Shown: piece after piece, positions 1 through 5,530 of the stretch | Layout: each line of letters opens with the position of its first letter | How positions within the stretch are numbered: the first letter of the stretch is position 1 | From: Akkermansiaceae bacterium | GTDB taxonomy: Bacteria > Verrucomicrobiota > Verrucomicrobiia > Verrucomicrobiales > Akkermansiaceae | Direction: 5' to 3' | Assembly: GCA_903909905.1 (NCBI GenBank) | Contig: CAIVXP010000234.1 | Span: forward strand, 1 to 6,990 | DNA: 6,990 nucleotides | Notes under the pieces: model-generated | What the model saw: the letters and a program-made list of their open reading frames with translations, nothing else | The model's database searches: none | What the model was told of the DNA's origin: nothing | Program-made: the position numbers and the translations under genes

Positions 1-689
1 GCAATTCGTGCGCGCACCCGCACCTTGCCGCCACGCAATCCGTCGCGGTATTCCGACGCGTCCATGATGCCACCCGTCGGGAAATCCGGCAGCAGGCTCA
101 CCGGCTCATTGCGCAACACAGCGATCGAAGCCTCGATGAGCTCGTTGAAATTGTGTGGCAGCACCTTGCAGGCAAGCCCGACGGCAATGCCCTCGACCCC
201 TTGAGCAAGCAGCAGGGGAAACTTTACTGGCAAGGTGTCCGGCTCCTTGCGCCGACCAGCATAACTCGACAGCCAACGCGTCGTCTTGGGATTAAAGACG
301 ACATCGAGCGCAAACTTCGTCAGGCGCGCCTCGATGTATCGCGGGGCCGCGGCCCCATCACCAGTGAGGGTGTTGCCCCAGTTTCCTTGGGTATCGATGA
401 GCAGGTCCTTTTGCCCAAGCTGCACGATGGCCGCACCGATCGACTGATCGCCGTGCGGATGGTAATTCATCGTGTTGCCCACAATCCCCGCGACCTTGTT
501 GTAACGACCGTCATCAAGCTCCTCCATCGCATGCAGGATCCGCCGCTGCACGGGCTTGAGGCCGTCATTCAAATGCGGAACAGCCCGCTCAAGAATCACA
601 TAGCTGGCGTAATCAAGAAAGTAGTCGGAATACATCCCGCCGAGAGATGCATGCTGGTCCGGTTCAAGGGTCATTGTGCGCAGATCCAT
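1..689 (-). CDS. Type IIA DNA topoisomerase subunit A (GyrA/ParC-like), N-terminal part, cut by window edge
   Basis: This is the breakage-reunion subunit of a type IIA topoisomerase (gyrase or topoisomerase IV), which cuts both DNA strands and passes a second duplex through. About 229 residues are visible; the 3' end lies outside the window. Seen in order: an N-terminal helix with DYASYVILERAVP (26-38), NDGLKPVQRRILHAM (41-55), HPHGD (77-81), QGNWGN (101-106), and AAAPRYIEARL (113-123), where Tyr118 with Arg117 matches the family's catalytic Arg-Tyr pair. The LGGMYSDYFLDYASY and DTQGNWGN wording resembles the ParC-like subunit of Bacteroidota and Verrucomicrobiota more than E. coli GyrA, so topoisomerase IV is my first guess; the missing C-terminal domain would decide. 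I chose ATG at 689 as the first ATG before the conserved block; a second ATG lies five codons later at 674. No ribosome binding site is visible. The positions matching the E. coli quinolone anchors Ser83 and Asp87 are Gln82 and Ala86. Confidence 0.93.
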   Translation of the reverse strand, partial: MDLRTMTLEPDQHASLGGMYSDYFLDYASYVILERAVPHLNDGLKPVQRRILHAMEELDDGRYNKVAGIVGNTMNYHPHGDQSIGAAIVQLGQKDLLIDTQGNWGNTLTGDGAAAPRYIEARLTKFALDVVFNPKTTRWLSSYAGRRKEPDTLPVKFPLLLAQGVEGIAVGLACKVLPHNFNELIEASIAVLRNEPVSLLPDFPTGGIMDASEYRDGLRGGKVRVRARI

Positions 690-730
690 ACCGACCAAGC
701 CGCAGGGGCGCAAGCCCGACCTCGGCACAC

Positions 731-763
731 AAAAAAACCGCGGACAGGAAAACCCGCCCGCGG
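731..763 (-). terminator. Intrinsic terminator after the EF-hand gene
   Basis: On the minus strand a GC-rich stem is followed directly by seven T's. The outer arms are CCGCGG at 758-763 and 738-743. Five further pairs (two G-T wobbles) extend the stem to 11 pairs around a TTTT loop at 749-752. It begins 20 bases past the stop of the EF-hand gene and ends 41 bases before the topoisomerase start, so it should end EF-hand transcripts and separate the two genes. It could also act as an attenuator for the topoisomerase gene. Confidence 0.85.
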
Positions 764-783
764 CTTGCGCAAATTTACGAAGC

Positions 784-1299
784 TCACTCTGTCGGTGGCG
801 GTGGCGGACCATCGCCGCTTGCAGGGCCACCCGGCGGACGCAGACCGCCCTGCCTGATTCTCTTCATCATCTCGGCACGGTGATGCTCGCCCAATTTGAC
901 AAATTCTTCGTAGCTCAACTTGCCGTCTTTGTCGGCATCGAACTTGTCAAAATCCTCCTTGCGACGCTGCTCCATTTCCTTCAGGCGCTCGGCCTTGAAC
1001 GCTTCACGCTCTTCGGGGCTGATCTTGCCGTCCTTATCCGTATCGAGCTTCTCGAGCATAGCCTTGCCTTGACCTTCGCCGACTTTCTGGCGTTCCGCCT
1101 TCATTGCCTCGCGCTCCTCGTTGGAAAGCTTGCCGTCCTTGTCTGTGTCGAATTTCTCTAACAGTAGTGGTGGCGGGCCCTGCGAACGCCCACCAGGCGG
1201 CTTGCCGTCACCTTTGGGCTTATCCCCGGAACCTTGGGCCCCGGCCATCAACATGGTGCCTAGCAGCGCCCCCATGGCCATGATCAGTTTTGTTTTCAT
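784..1299 (-). CDS. Secreted EF-hand calcium-binding protein (three EF-hands)
   Basis: A 171-residue protein with an N-terminal signal peptide (KTK, then a hydrophobic stretch 5-20, likely cleaved near AGA-Q at 19-22), so it is probably periplasmic or extracellular. Three canonical EF-hand loops lie at residues 51-62 (DTDKDGKLSNEE), 86-97 (DTDKDGKISPEE) and 121-132 (DADKDGKLSYEE). Each has Asp at loop positions 1, 3 and 5, Ser at 9 and Glu at 12, which is a full set of calcium ligands. The loops are exactly 35 residues apart, and the helices after loops 1 and 2 are nearly identical (EEREAxKAER). Low-complexity Pro/Gly tails flank them (28-44 and 153-171). There is no enzyme domain. Calcium binding is well supported by the motif; the biological role is not known and could be sensing, buffering or binding an envelope partner. 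Small EF-hand proteins of this kind are common in Verrucomicrobiota and Planctomycetota. The start is the ATG directly before the signal peptide. The gene diverges from cdsA and ends at a strong terminator. Confidence 0.9.
   Translation of the reverse strand: MKTKLIMAMGALLGTMLMAGAQGSGDKPKGDGKPPGGRSQGPPPLLLEKFDTDKDGKLSNEEREAMKAERQKVGEGQGKAMLEKLDTDKDGKISPEEREAFKAERLKEMEQRRKEDFDKFDADKDGKLSYEEFVKLGEHHRAEMMKRIRQGGLRPPGGPASGDGPPPPPTE
904..1149 (-). repeat. Intragenic 105-base repeat encoding the three EF-hand loops
   Basis: The loop codons lie at 1114-1149, 1009-1044 and 904-939, exactly 105 bases apart. The DNA is also similar: on the plus strand each contains TTGCCGTC followed by CTTGTC, CTTATC or TTTGTC. 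The first two units share the longest stretch, including the helix codons after the loop. This suggests stepwise tandem duplication inside the gene. Confidence 0.75.
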
Positions 1300-1324
1300 G
1301 ATTGTGTGTGGTTGCGGTCAAAAA

Positions 1325-1334
1325 CGGAATTCCG
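1325..1334. promoter_or_regulatory. Ten-base palindrome in the divergent intergenic region
   Basis: CGGAATTCCG is a perfect 10-base palindrome 25 bases upstream of the EF-hand start and about 90 bases upstream of cdsA. Its position between two divergent genes would suit a regulator site, but a palindrome this short may occur by chance. I could not assign convincing -35/-10 pairs in this region for either gene. Confidence 0.2.
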
Positions 1335-1424
1335 ATTTCAACCTCATAAGTGAAACCCCATTACGCCTAAAAGGTTGCGTCAATTTTTCAGATTGAGTTG
1401 CCACACCAGCCGGGCTCGGTTTGG

Positions 1425-2357
1425 ATGCACTCAGTAATGGACGCCCCAAAGCCGCCCTCCCCCGCCTCAAAACTGATCGTCTTCGCGCGAAGAACCGCCA
1501 GCACCCTCTTTCTTTGGGTCACGGTCTCGGTCATCTTCGCCAGCCGCTGGTCCTGGGCCTACCTAGGCCTGATCGGCCTGCTCGTGCTGATCGGCACCAT
1601 CGAGTACTTCCGCATGCTGCGCGGTGCCGGTGTGAAATGCTTCCCGCGCTTCGGCATCCTCATGGCCCTCGCGTACTGCGGCGCTCTGCACGGCTACTTG
1701 CTCTCCGGACATAGCGCCCCCTACTGGGTCGACTCGCTGGCGATCTTCATCGCGATCCTCGGATCGTTCACTCTCCAGCTGAAGTATCAGGTCCGCGGCG
1801 TGGAATCCCTGCTCGCCGTCGCAGCCAATGTCACGGGCTTTGCCTACATCGTCATCCTTTTCAATTTCACCGCTCGCGTGGTCTTTCTCTTCCCAACCGA
1901 ATCCGCTAACCCCGGGACGATCGGCATCCACGGCACTTTCCTTCTGCTCTGGCTCATCGCGGTGACGAAATTCACCGACATGGGGGCCTACATCACCGGC
2001 TCGATTTTCGGGCGCCACAAAATGATCTCACATGTCAGCCCCGGAAAGACCTGGGAGGGCTTCGTCGGTGCACTGATCTTTGCCCAACTCGCGGCCTTCG
2101 GACTCTACTTCGCCTTCCCGCAGGAATACTCCTTCTTCACTTCCAAGATCCACATTGCAATTCTTGGCCTCATCCTTTGCCTTCTCGCAGTGATCGGCGA
2201 CCTCGCCGAAAGCGTGATCAAACGCGCGCTCGACGCGAAGGACTCGGGCCGCATGCTCCCTGGCATCGGCGGATCCCTCGACCTCATCGACAGCATCTGC
2301 TTCACCGCGCCAGCGTTGTATTTTTACATGAAGTGCTTCATCCTGCGCGGCGCATGA
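1425..2357 (+). CDS. cdsA: Phosphatidate cytidylyltransferase (CDP-diacylglycerol synthase)
   Basis: CdsA converts phosphatidic acid and CTP to CDP-diacylglycerol, the precursor of all bacterial phospholipids, in the inner membrane. The protein has about 310 residues and several hydrophobic segments (for example VTVSVIFASRW, YLGLIGLLVLIG, IHIAILGLILCLLAVI). The family signature is near the C-terminus, starting at about residue 258: GDLAESVIKRALDAKDSG followed by MLPGIGGSLDLIDS. An upstream SPGKTWEGFVGA block (about 205-216) is also typical. Compared with the classical signature, the His before GG is Ile and the Arg after LD is Leu; this reads like a lineage variant, because the KRxxxxKDSG and LDxxDS acidic residues are kept. 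The start is uncertain: ATG at 1425, ATG at 1437 and TTG at 1398 are all in frame and none has a ribosome binding site; conserved sequence begins only near RRTASTLFLW. The stop overlaps the dxr start. No uppS gene lies upstream, unlike in many bacteria. Confidence 0.93.
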   Translation: MHSVMDAPKPPSPASKLIVFARRTASTLFLWVTVSVIFASRWSWAYLGLIGLLVLIGTIEYFRMLRGAGVKCFPRFGILMALAYCGALHGYLLSGHSAPYWVDSLAIFIAILGSFTLQLKYQVRGVESLLAVAANVTGFAYIVILFNFTARVVFLFPTESANPGTIGIHGTFLLLWLIAVTKFTDMGAYITGSIFGRHKMISHVSPGKTWEGFVGALIFAQLAAFGLYFAFPQEYSFFTSKIHIAILGLILCLLAVIGDLAESVIKRALDAKDSGRMLPGIGGSLDLIDSICFTAPALYFYMKCFILRGA

Positions 2358-3529
2358 TCCAACCCCGCAAACGACGCGTCGCACTGCTCGGTTCCACCGG
2401 CTCGATCGGCACCACGACACTGAATGTCGCTCGCGCGATGCCCGACCGCATCGAGATCGTCGCCCTCGCCGCTGGCAACAACATCGAAAAACTTGCCGCC
2501 CAAGCGCGCGAAACTGGTGTGCGCCATGTGGCCATTCACGATGCATCCCAGGAAAAGGCCCTCCGTGCGCTTTTGCCCGATGGTGTGAAAATTTACACCG
2601 GCCCCGATGGCCTCATCGAAGTAGCAAGCCTCGCCGAGACCGACATCGTGCTGGTCTCAATCGTCGGCACGGCCGGACTTTTCCCCGCCCTCGCCGCGAT
2701 CAACGCTGGCAAGGATCTCGCAATCGCGTCGAAAGAAATCCTCGTGATGGCCGGCGAAGTGATCACCCGCGCCGCCGAGGAAAAAGGCGTGCAACTCCTT
2801 CCGGTCGATAGCGAACACAACGCCATTTTCCAATGCCTCAACGGCCAACACGCGCGCAACGCAGAAGTTTCACGACTCATCCTCACCGCGTCCGGCGGCC
2901 CCTTCCGCCAATTGCCCGCAAATGAACTCGCCAAGGTGACTCCCGAGCAAGCGCTCTGCCACCCAACTTGGAACATGGGCCCGAAGATCACCATCGACTC
3001 AGCCACGCTCTTCAACAAAGGCCTCGAAATGATCGAAGCCCGCTGGCTGTTTGGCATCGGCATGGATCGCATCGATGTGGTCGTGCACCCGCAAAGCATC
3101 ATTCACTCGATGGTCGAATTCGTCGATGGCTCGGTCCTCGCGCAACTCAGCCGCACCGACATGGGCTTCCCGATCCAATACGCGCTCACTTGGCCCGATC
3201 GCATCAAGGGCACTCTCGCGCCACTCGATTTCCCCAGCCTTGCGAAACTCGAATTCGAAGCGCCGCGCACGGACTGCTTCCCGGCACTCGACCTCGCCCG
3301 CGAAGCCGGCCTCACCGGTGGCACCCTGCCCGCCGTCTACAACGCCGCCAACGAAGTCGCCGTCGACGCCTTCCGCGCCGGAAAAATCCCCTTCCCCGGC
3401 ATCTGGCAATGCGTAGCCAGCATCATGCAAAACCACGAAGTCCAAGCCTCCTCGTCCCTAGAATCCGTCGTCACCGCCGACCAATGGGCCCGCCACGCCG
3501 CGAGCAAATTCTGCGAGTGCCACCATTGA
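2354..3529 (+). CDS. dxr: 1-deoxy-D-xylulose 5-phosphate reductoisomerase
   Basis: Dxr (IspC) rearranges and reduces 1-deoxy-D-xylulose 5-phosphate to 2-C-methyl-D-erythritol 4-phosphate with NADPH in the cytoplasm, the committed step of the MEP isoprenoid pathway. The 391-residue length is typical. Seen in order: the NADPH-binding GSTGSIG (13-19), SKEILVMAGE (126-135), PVDSEHNAIFQ (150-160) with metal ligands Asp152 and Glu154, the substrate loop ASGGPF (179-184), HPTWNMGPKITIDSAT (203-218), NKGLEMIEARWLF (221-233) with the third metal ligand Glu225, HPQSIIHSMVEF, and the C-terminal AANEVAVDAF helix. The usual ANKES motif reads ASKEI here, keeping the Lys-Glu pair. The ATG at 2354 overlaps the cdsA stop as ATGA, so translation is probably coupled; it also puts the Rossmann motif at the normal distance from the N-terminus. 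The reading frame stays open upstream inside cdsA, but that is a shadow of cdsA. The usual next gene, rseP, is absent. Confidence 0.97.
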   Translation: MIQPRKRRVALLGSTGSIGTTTLNVARAMPDRIEIVALAAGNNIEKLAAQARETGVRHVAIHDASQEKALRALLPDGVKIYTGPDGLIEVASLAETDIVLVSIVGTAGLFPALAAINAGKDLAIASKEILVMAGEVITRAAEEKGVQLLPVDSEHNAIFQCLNGQHARNAEVSRLILTASGGPFRQLPANELAKVTPEQALCHPTWNMGPKITIDSATLFNKGLEMIEARWLFGIGMDRIDVVVHPQSIIHSMVEFVDGSVLAQLSRTDMGFPIQYALTWPDRIKGTLAPLDFPSLAKLEFEAPRTDCFPALDLAREAGLTGGTLPAVYNAANEVAVDAFRAGKIPFPGIWQCVASIMQNHEVQASSSLESVVTADQWARHAASKFCECHH

Positions 3530-3540
3530 CGCGCTCTCCG

Positions 3541-3574
3541 TGGCGGCGGATTCCATCCGCCAGGCCGATCTTTT
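3541..3574 (+). terminator. Possible weak terminator after dxr
   Basis: GGCGGA (3545-3550) pairs with TCCGCC (3556-3561) around a five-base loop; an alternative register pairs TGGCGG (3541-3546) with CCGCCA (3557-3562). Four T's follow only at 3571-3574, nine bases after the stem, so this is not a classical intrinsic terminator. It lies 12 bases past the dxr stop, a sensible place to end the cdsA-dxr transcript. Confidence 0.35.
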
Positions 3575-3600
3575 CCATATAAAGGCTCTGAATCTCAGGA

Positions 3601-3637
3601 TGACACCACTTGACAGAAATCTGTCACAAGTTACTTT
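3601..3637 (+). promoter_or_regulatory. vapBC promoter with overlapping palindromic operator candidate
   Basis: A consensus -35 box TTGACA lies at 3610-3615. With a 16-base spacer a weak -10, TACTTT, lies at 3632-3637. The perfect inverted repeat TGACAG-AAAT-CTGTCA spans 3611-3626 and overlaps the -35. A further TGACA half-site at 3601-3605 lies one helical turn upstream in the same direction. Ribbon-helix-helix antitoxins of VapBC systems bind such repeats to repress their own operon, so autoregulation here is a reasonable inference. The -10 ends six bases before the vapB ATG, which would make the mRNA nearly or fully leaderless. Confidence 0.55.
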
Positions 3638-3643
3638 GAGCAC

Positions 3644-3916
3644 ATGCAAACCACACTCCGCATCGATGATCAGCTATACCGGGAGGCTAAGGCCGAGGCC
3701 GCTCGTTTGGGGGTCAGTCTCACTCGATTTCTCGAAGAAGGCCTGCGCCTGCGTTTGGAGAAAAAAGCGCCAACAGCCACGGCGCCTCATTCCTTTCGCA
3801 CCTACGCCGCCGCTAAACATGACCCTCGCAGTTGGGAGGAAATTCGCCGCATAGCCGACGAAGAACAAGAAGCGCATGACCTCGCCAAACTGGGCCTACG
3901 CACACCCCGATCCTAA
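3644..3916 (+). CDS. vapB: VapB-type antitoxin with ribbon-helix-helix DNA-binding domain
   Basis: A 90-residue antitoxin that would neutralise the following PIN-domain toxin and repress the operon. The N-terminus reads MQTTLRIDDQLYREAKAEAA, the standard layout of the Arc/CopG ribbon-helix-helix fold: a beta strand (2-7) that inserts in the DNA groove, helix 1 (about 9-21) and helix 2 (about 25-39, SLTRFLEEGLRLRLEKK). The charged C-terminal part (about 50-90), with SWEEIRRIADEEQEAHD, is likely the disordered region that wraps the toxin. The ATG at 3644 starts directly at the strand. Its stop codon TAA shares one base with the toxin ATG (TAATG), so the two are translationally coupled. The family call comes from motif layout and the toxin next door; the exact antitoxin subfamily is less certain than the fold. 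Confidence 0.88.
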   Translation: MQTTLRIDDQLYREAKAEAARLGVSLTRFLEEGLRLRLEKKAPTATAPHSFRTYAAAKHDPRSWEEIRRIADEEQEAHDLAKLGLRTPRS

Positions 3917-4353
3917 TGGCTCTGTTTCTACCCGATGCGAATGTTTTGATCAACGCCCTGCGCGAGGATTCCATTGAGCATGATGCCTGCCAACAATGGC
4001 TAAAGAATACCGCTGCCGCAGGTGACGCCATCGCACTATGTGAAATGGTCGAAGCCGCATTGTTAAGAATTCCAACACTGCCAAAGTTGCAATTGGTGCC
4101 AATGACTCAAACCCTTGGATTCTGGAAAGATGATTTGTGGAGTTATCCCGGCACCCGTCGTCTCGGCGCCGGTAATCGCCATGCCAAAATAATCTCCAAT
4201 TTCATCAACACCCTGGGTCTCTGTGGCAACGACATCAATGATGCCTGGCTAGCGGCGCTAGCCATCGAACACCGCGCAACCCTGGTGAGCACAGATCAAG
4301 GATTCGCCCGCTTTCAAGGACTGAGTTGGATCAACCCCGCGCAAGTTCTTTGA
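3916..4353 (+). CDS. vapC: VapC-type PIN-domain ribonuclease toxin
   Basis: A 145-residue PIN-domain protein, the usual size for VapC, a magnesium-dependent RNase that cleaves tRNA or rRNA when not held by its antitoxin. The N-terminus LFLPDANVLINAL carries the first catalytic Asp (Asp7) and Asn9. LCEMVEAALLRI (41-52) supplies Glu43 and Glu46, one of which is the second acidic residue. NDINDAWLAALAIEHRATLVSTDQGFARF (105-133) holds Asp109 and the fourth acidic Asp127. The ending TDQGFARFQGLSWINP is characteristic of the VapC group with an F-x-x-F-x-G-L-x-W tail. All four acidic positions look intact, so the toxin is probably active. It is AT-richer than its neighbours: 26 of 60 bases are G or C at 4081-4140, against 43 of 60 in dxr at 3301-3360. 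This fits horizontal transfer. The RNA target cannot be read from the sequence. Confidence 0.92.
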   Translation: MALFLPDANVLINALREDSIEHDACQQWLKNTAAAGDAIALCEMVEAALLRIPTLPKLQLVPMTQTLGFWKDDLWSYPGTRRLGAGNRHAKIISNFINTLGLCGNDINDAWLAALAIEHRATLVSTDQGFARFQGLSWINPAQVL

Positions 4354-4415
4354 TCCACATCGGTGCCACATTTTTCGTATTCCATCCACCCGCCGAAAAC
4401 TTTTAACCTCCATCC

Positions 4416-5495
4416 ATGAAACACCTTCACGGCCTGATCGCCGCCCTTTCCCTGCTGCTCGTCGCGGAATCCACCGCATCGCCTGCCGATGCCGTTCGCA
4501 TCAAGAAATCATGGGAATCGGCTGCGGAAAGTTGGACGCTCGTCAACCGTGCTGCCACCACGCCTGAGGCCAAGTCTGCGGCGCTCGCCGCGAGGCCCGA
4601 CCCACTCCGCTACGCCCGGCAAATGTGGCAAGTGATCAGCCCCTCGCTCAGCGAAGACTGGACAGTCGAGCCCGCCGCATGGCTGCTCAACCTCACCCGA
4701 TCACTCACCATCAACAATGCCGATGGCTCAGTGACCCCCGCCTTCGCACAGGAAAGCGCCGCCATCCGCAAGGCCGTTGCCTCCCACCACATGCAAAGCC
4801 CGAACCTCGCGCCAATGTGCATGGCCCTCGCCCGCAACCAAGACCCGGGCACGCTCTCCATCCTCGAAAAAATCCAAACAAATCACCCCGATCCAAAAAT
4901 TCAAGGGGTCGCCGCACTCGCCGCTGCACTCGTGATCAAATCCCTCGGCGATGATGCCGAACCCATGCGCAAACGCCTCACCTACCTGCGCAAAGCCATC
5001 ATCCAAAGCTCGGATGTAAAAATCGGCGAAATCGCTGTCGCCCAAATCGCCGAGGACGAACTCTACATCATTCGCAACCTCACCAAAGGCCGCATCGCCC
5101 CCAACCTTACCGGCACCGACGCCGCAGGCCGACCCCTCACGCTCGAATCCACCAAAGGCAAAGTCACCATGCTCATTTTCTGGAACAGCGAAATGCCCGA
5201 ATCCGATCGCGTTCTCGAAATCACCAACAACACGCTGCGCAAATTCAAAGGCCGATCTTTCACCGTCATCGGCGTGAACCACGACCCTCTCGCCAAACTC
5301 CGCACGCTCGAAGCGGACGAAGTCACCAACTGGAAAAATTTCTCCGACCCGGAAATGAAACTCGCCCGCGAATATCGGATCAACATCCTGCCACAGGTCA
5401 TCATCCTCGATGGCGAACGCAAAATCCACTACTTCGGCGCCCCAGGATCTTTCGCCGAAATCACCGCCGAAGCCCTGCTCTCGGAGGCGAAGTGA
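4416..5495 (+). CDS. Secreted thioredoxin-fold protein lacking both CxxC cysteines
   Basis: A 359-residue protein with a signal peptide (hydrophobic stretch about 7-17, cleavage likely near STAS at 19-22), so it acts in the envelope. Residues 25-220 form a mostly helical region I do not recognise, possibly repeat-like. Residues 226-359 look like a TlpA/redoxin-type thioredoxin fold: RIAPNLTGTDAAGRPLTLESTKGK, the strand VTMLIFW (250-256), FTVIGVNHDP, and ILPQVIILDGERKI with the cis-proline at 326. Where TlpA proteins have FWxxxCPxC, this one reads FWNSEMPES (255-263): the two cysteines are Met260 and Ser263. The only cysteine in the protein is Cys135. It is therefore unlikely to do thiol-disulphide exchange and may instead bind a partner or ligand. 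The ATG at 4416 gives a good signal peptide; there is no ribosome binding site. The TonB receptor starts 35 bases downstream on the same strand, suggesting one operon. The fold is well supported; the function is unknown. Confidence 0.82.
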   Translation: MKHLHGLIAALSLLLVAESTASPADAVRIKKSWESAAESWTLVNRAATTPEAKSAALAARPDPLRYARQMWQVISPSLSEDWTVEPAAWLLNLTRSLTINNADGSVTPAFAQESAAIRKAVASHHMQSPNLAPMCMALARNQDPGTLSILEKIQTNHPDPKIQGVAALAAALVIKSLGDDAEPMRKRLTYLRKAIIQSSDVKIGEIAVAQIAEDELYIIRNLTKGRIAPNLTGTDAAGRPLTLESTKGKVTMLIFWNSEMPESDRVLEITNNTLRKFKGRSFTVIGVNHDPLAKLRTLEADEVTNWKNFSDPEMKLAREYRINILPQVIILDGERKIHYFGAPGSFAEITAEALLSEAK

Positions 5496-5530
5496 TGCGC
5501 TCGCAAATTTCAACAACATAAACGCTTTTC

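Noticed and set aside
706..717. Small GGGC-GCAA-GCCC hairpin near the topoisomerase start
   Set aside because: Only four base pairs, and no T tract or conserved context.
153..857. Long plus-strand open frame across the topoisomerase gene
   Set aside because: It is antisense to a gene with clear GyrA/ParC motifs, and its protein has no recognisable pattern.
676..1161. Plus-strand open frame rich in Leu and Phe opposite the EF-hand gene
   Set aside because: Its repeated look is the antisense reading of the EF-hand repeats.
1355..1383. TTGACG on the minus strand as a -35 for the EF-hand gene
   Set aside because: No acceptable -10 lies at 15-18 bases spacing; the best candidates read TGGGGT or similar.
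4354..4415. T run at 4372-4376 after vapC as a terminator
   Set aside because: No stable stem precedes it.
4728..5519. Minus-strand open frame of 263 residues opposite the thioredoxin-like gene
   Set aside because: It is in antisense register to a gene with signal peptide and fold motifs; the Gly/Phe/Asp-rich composition is typical of a GC-rich shadow frame.
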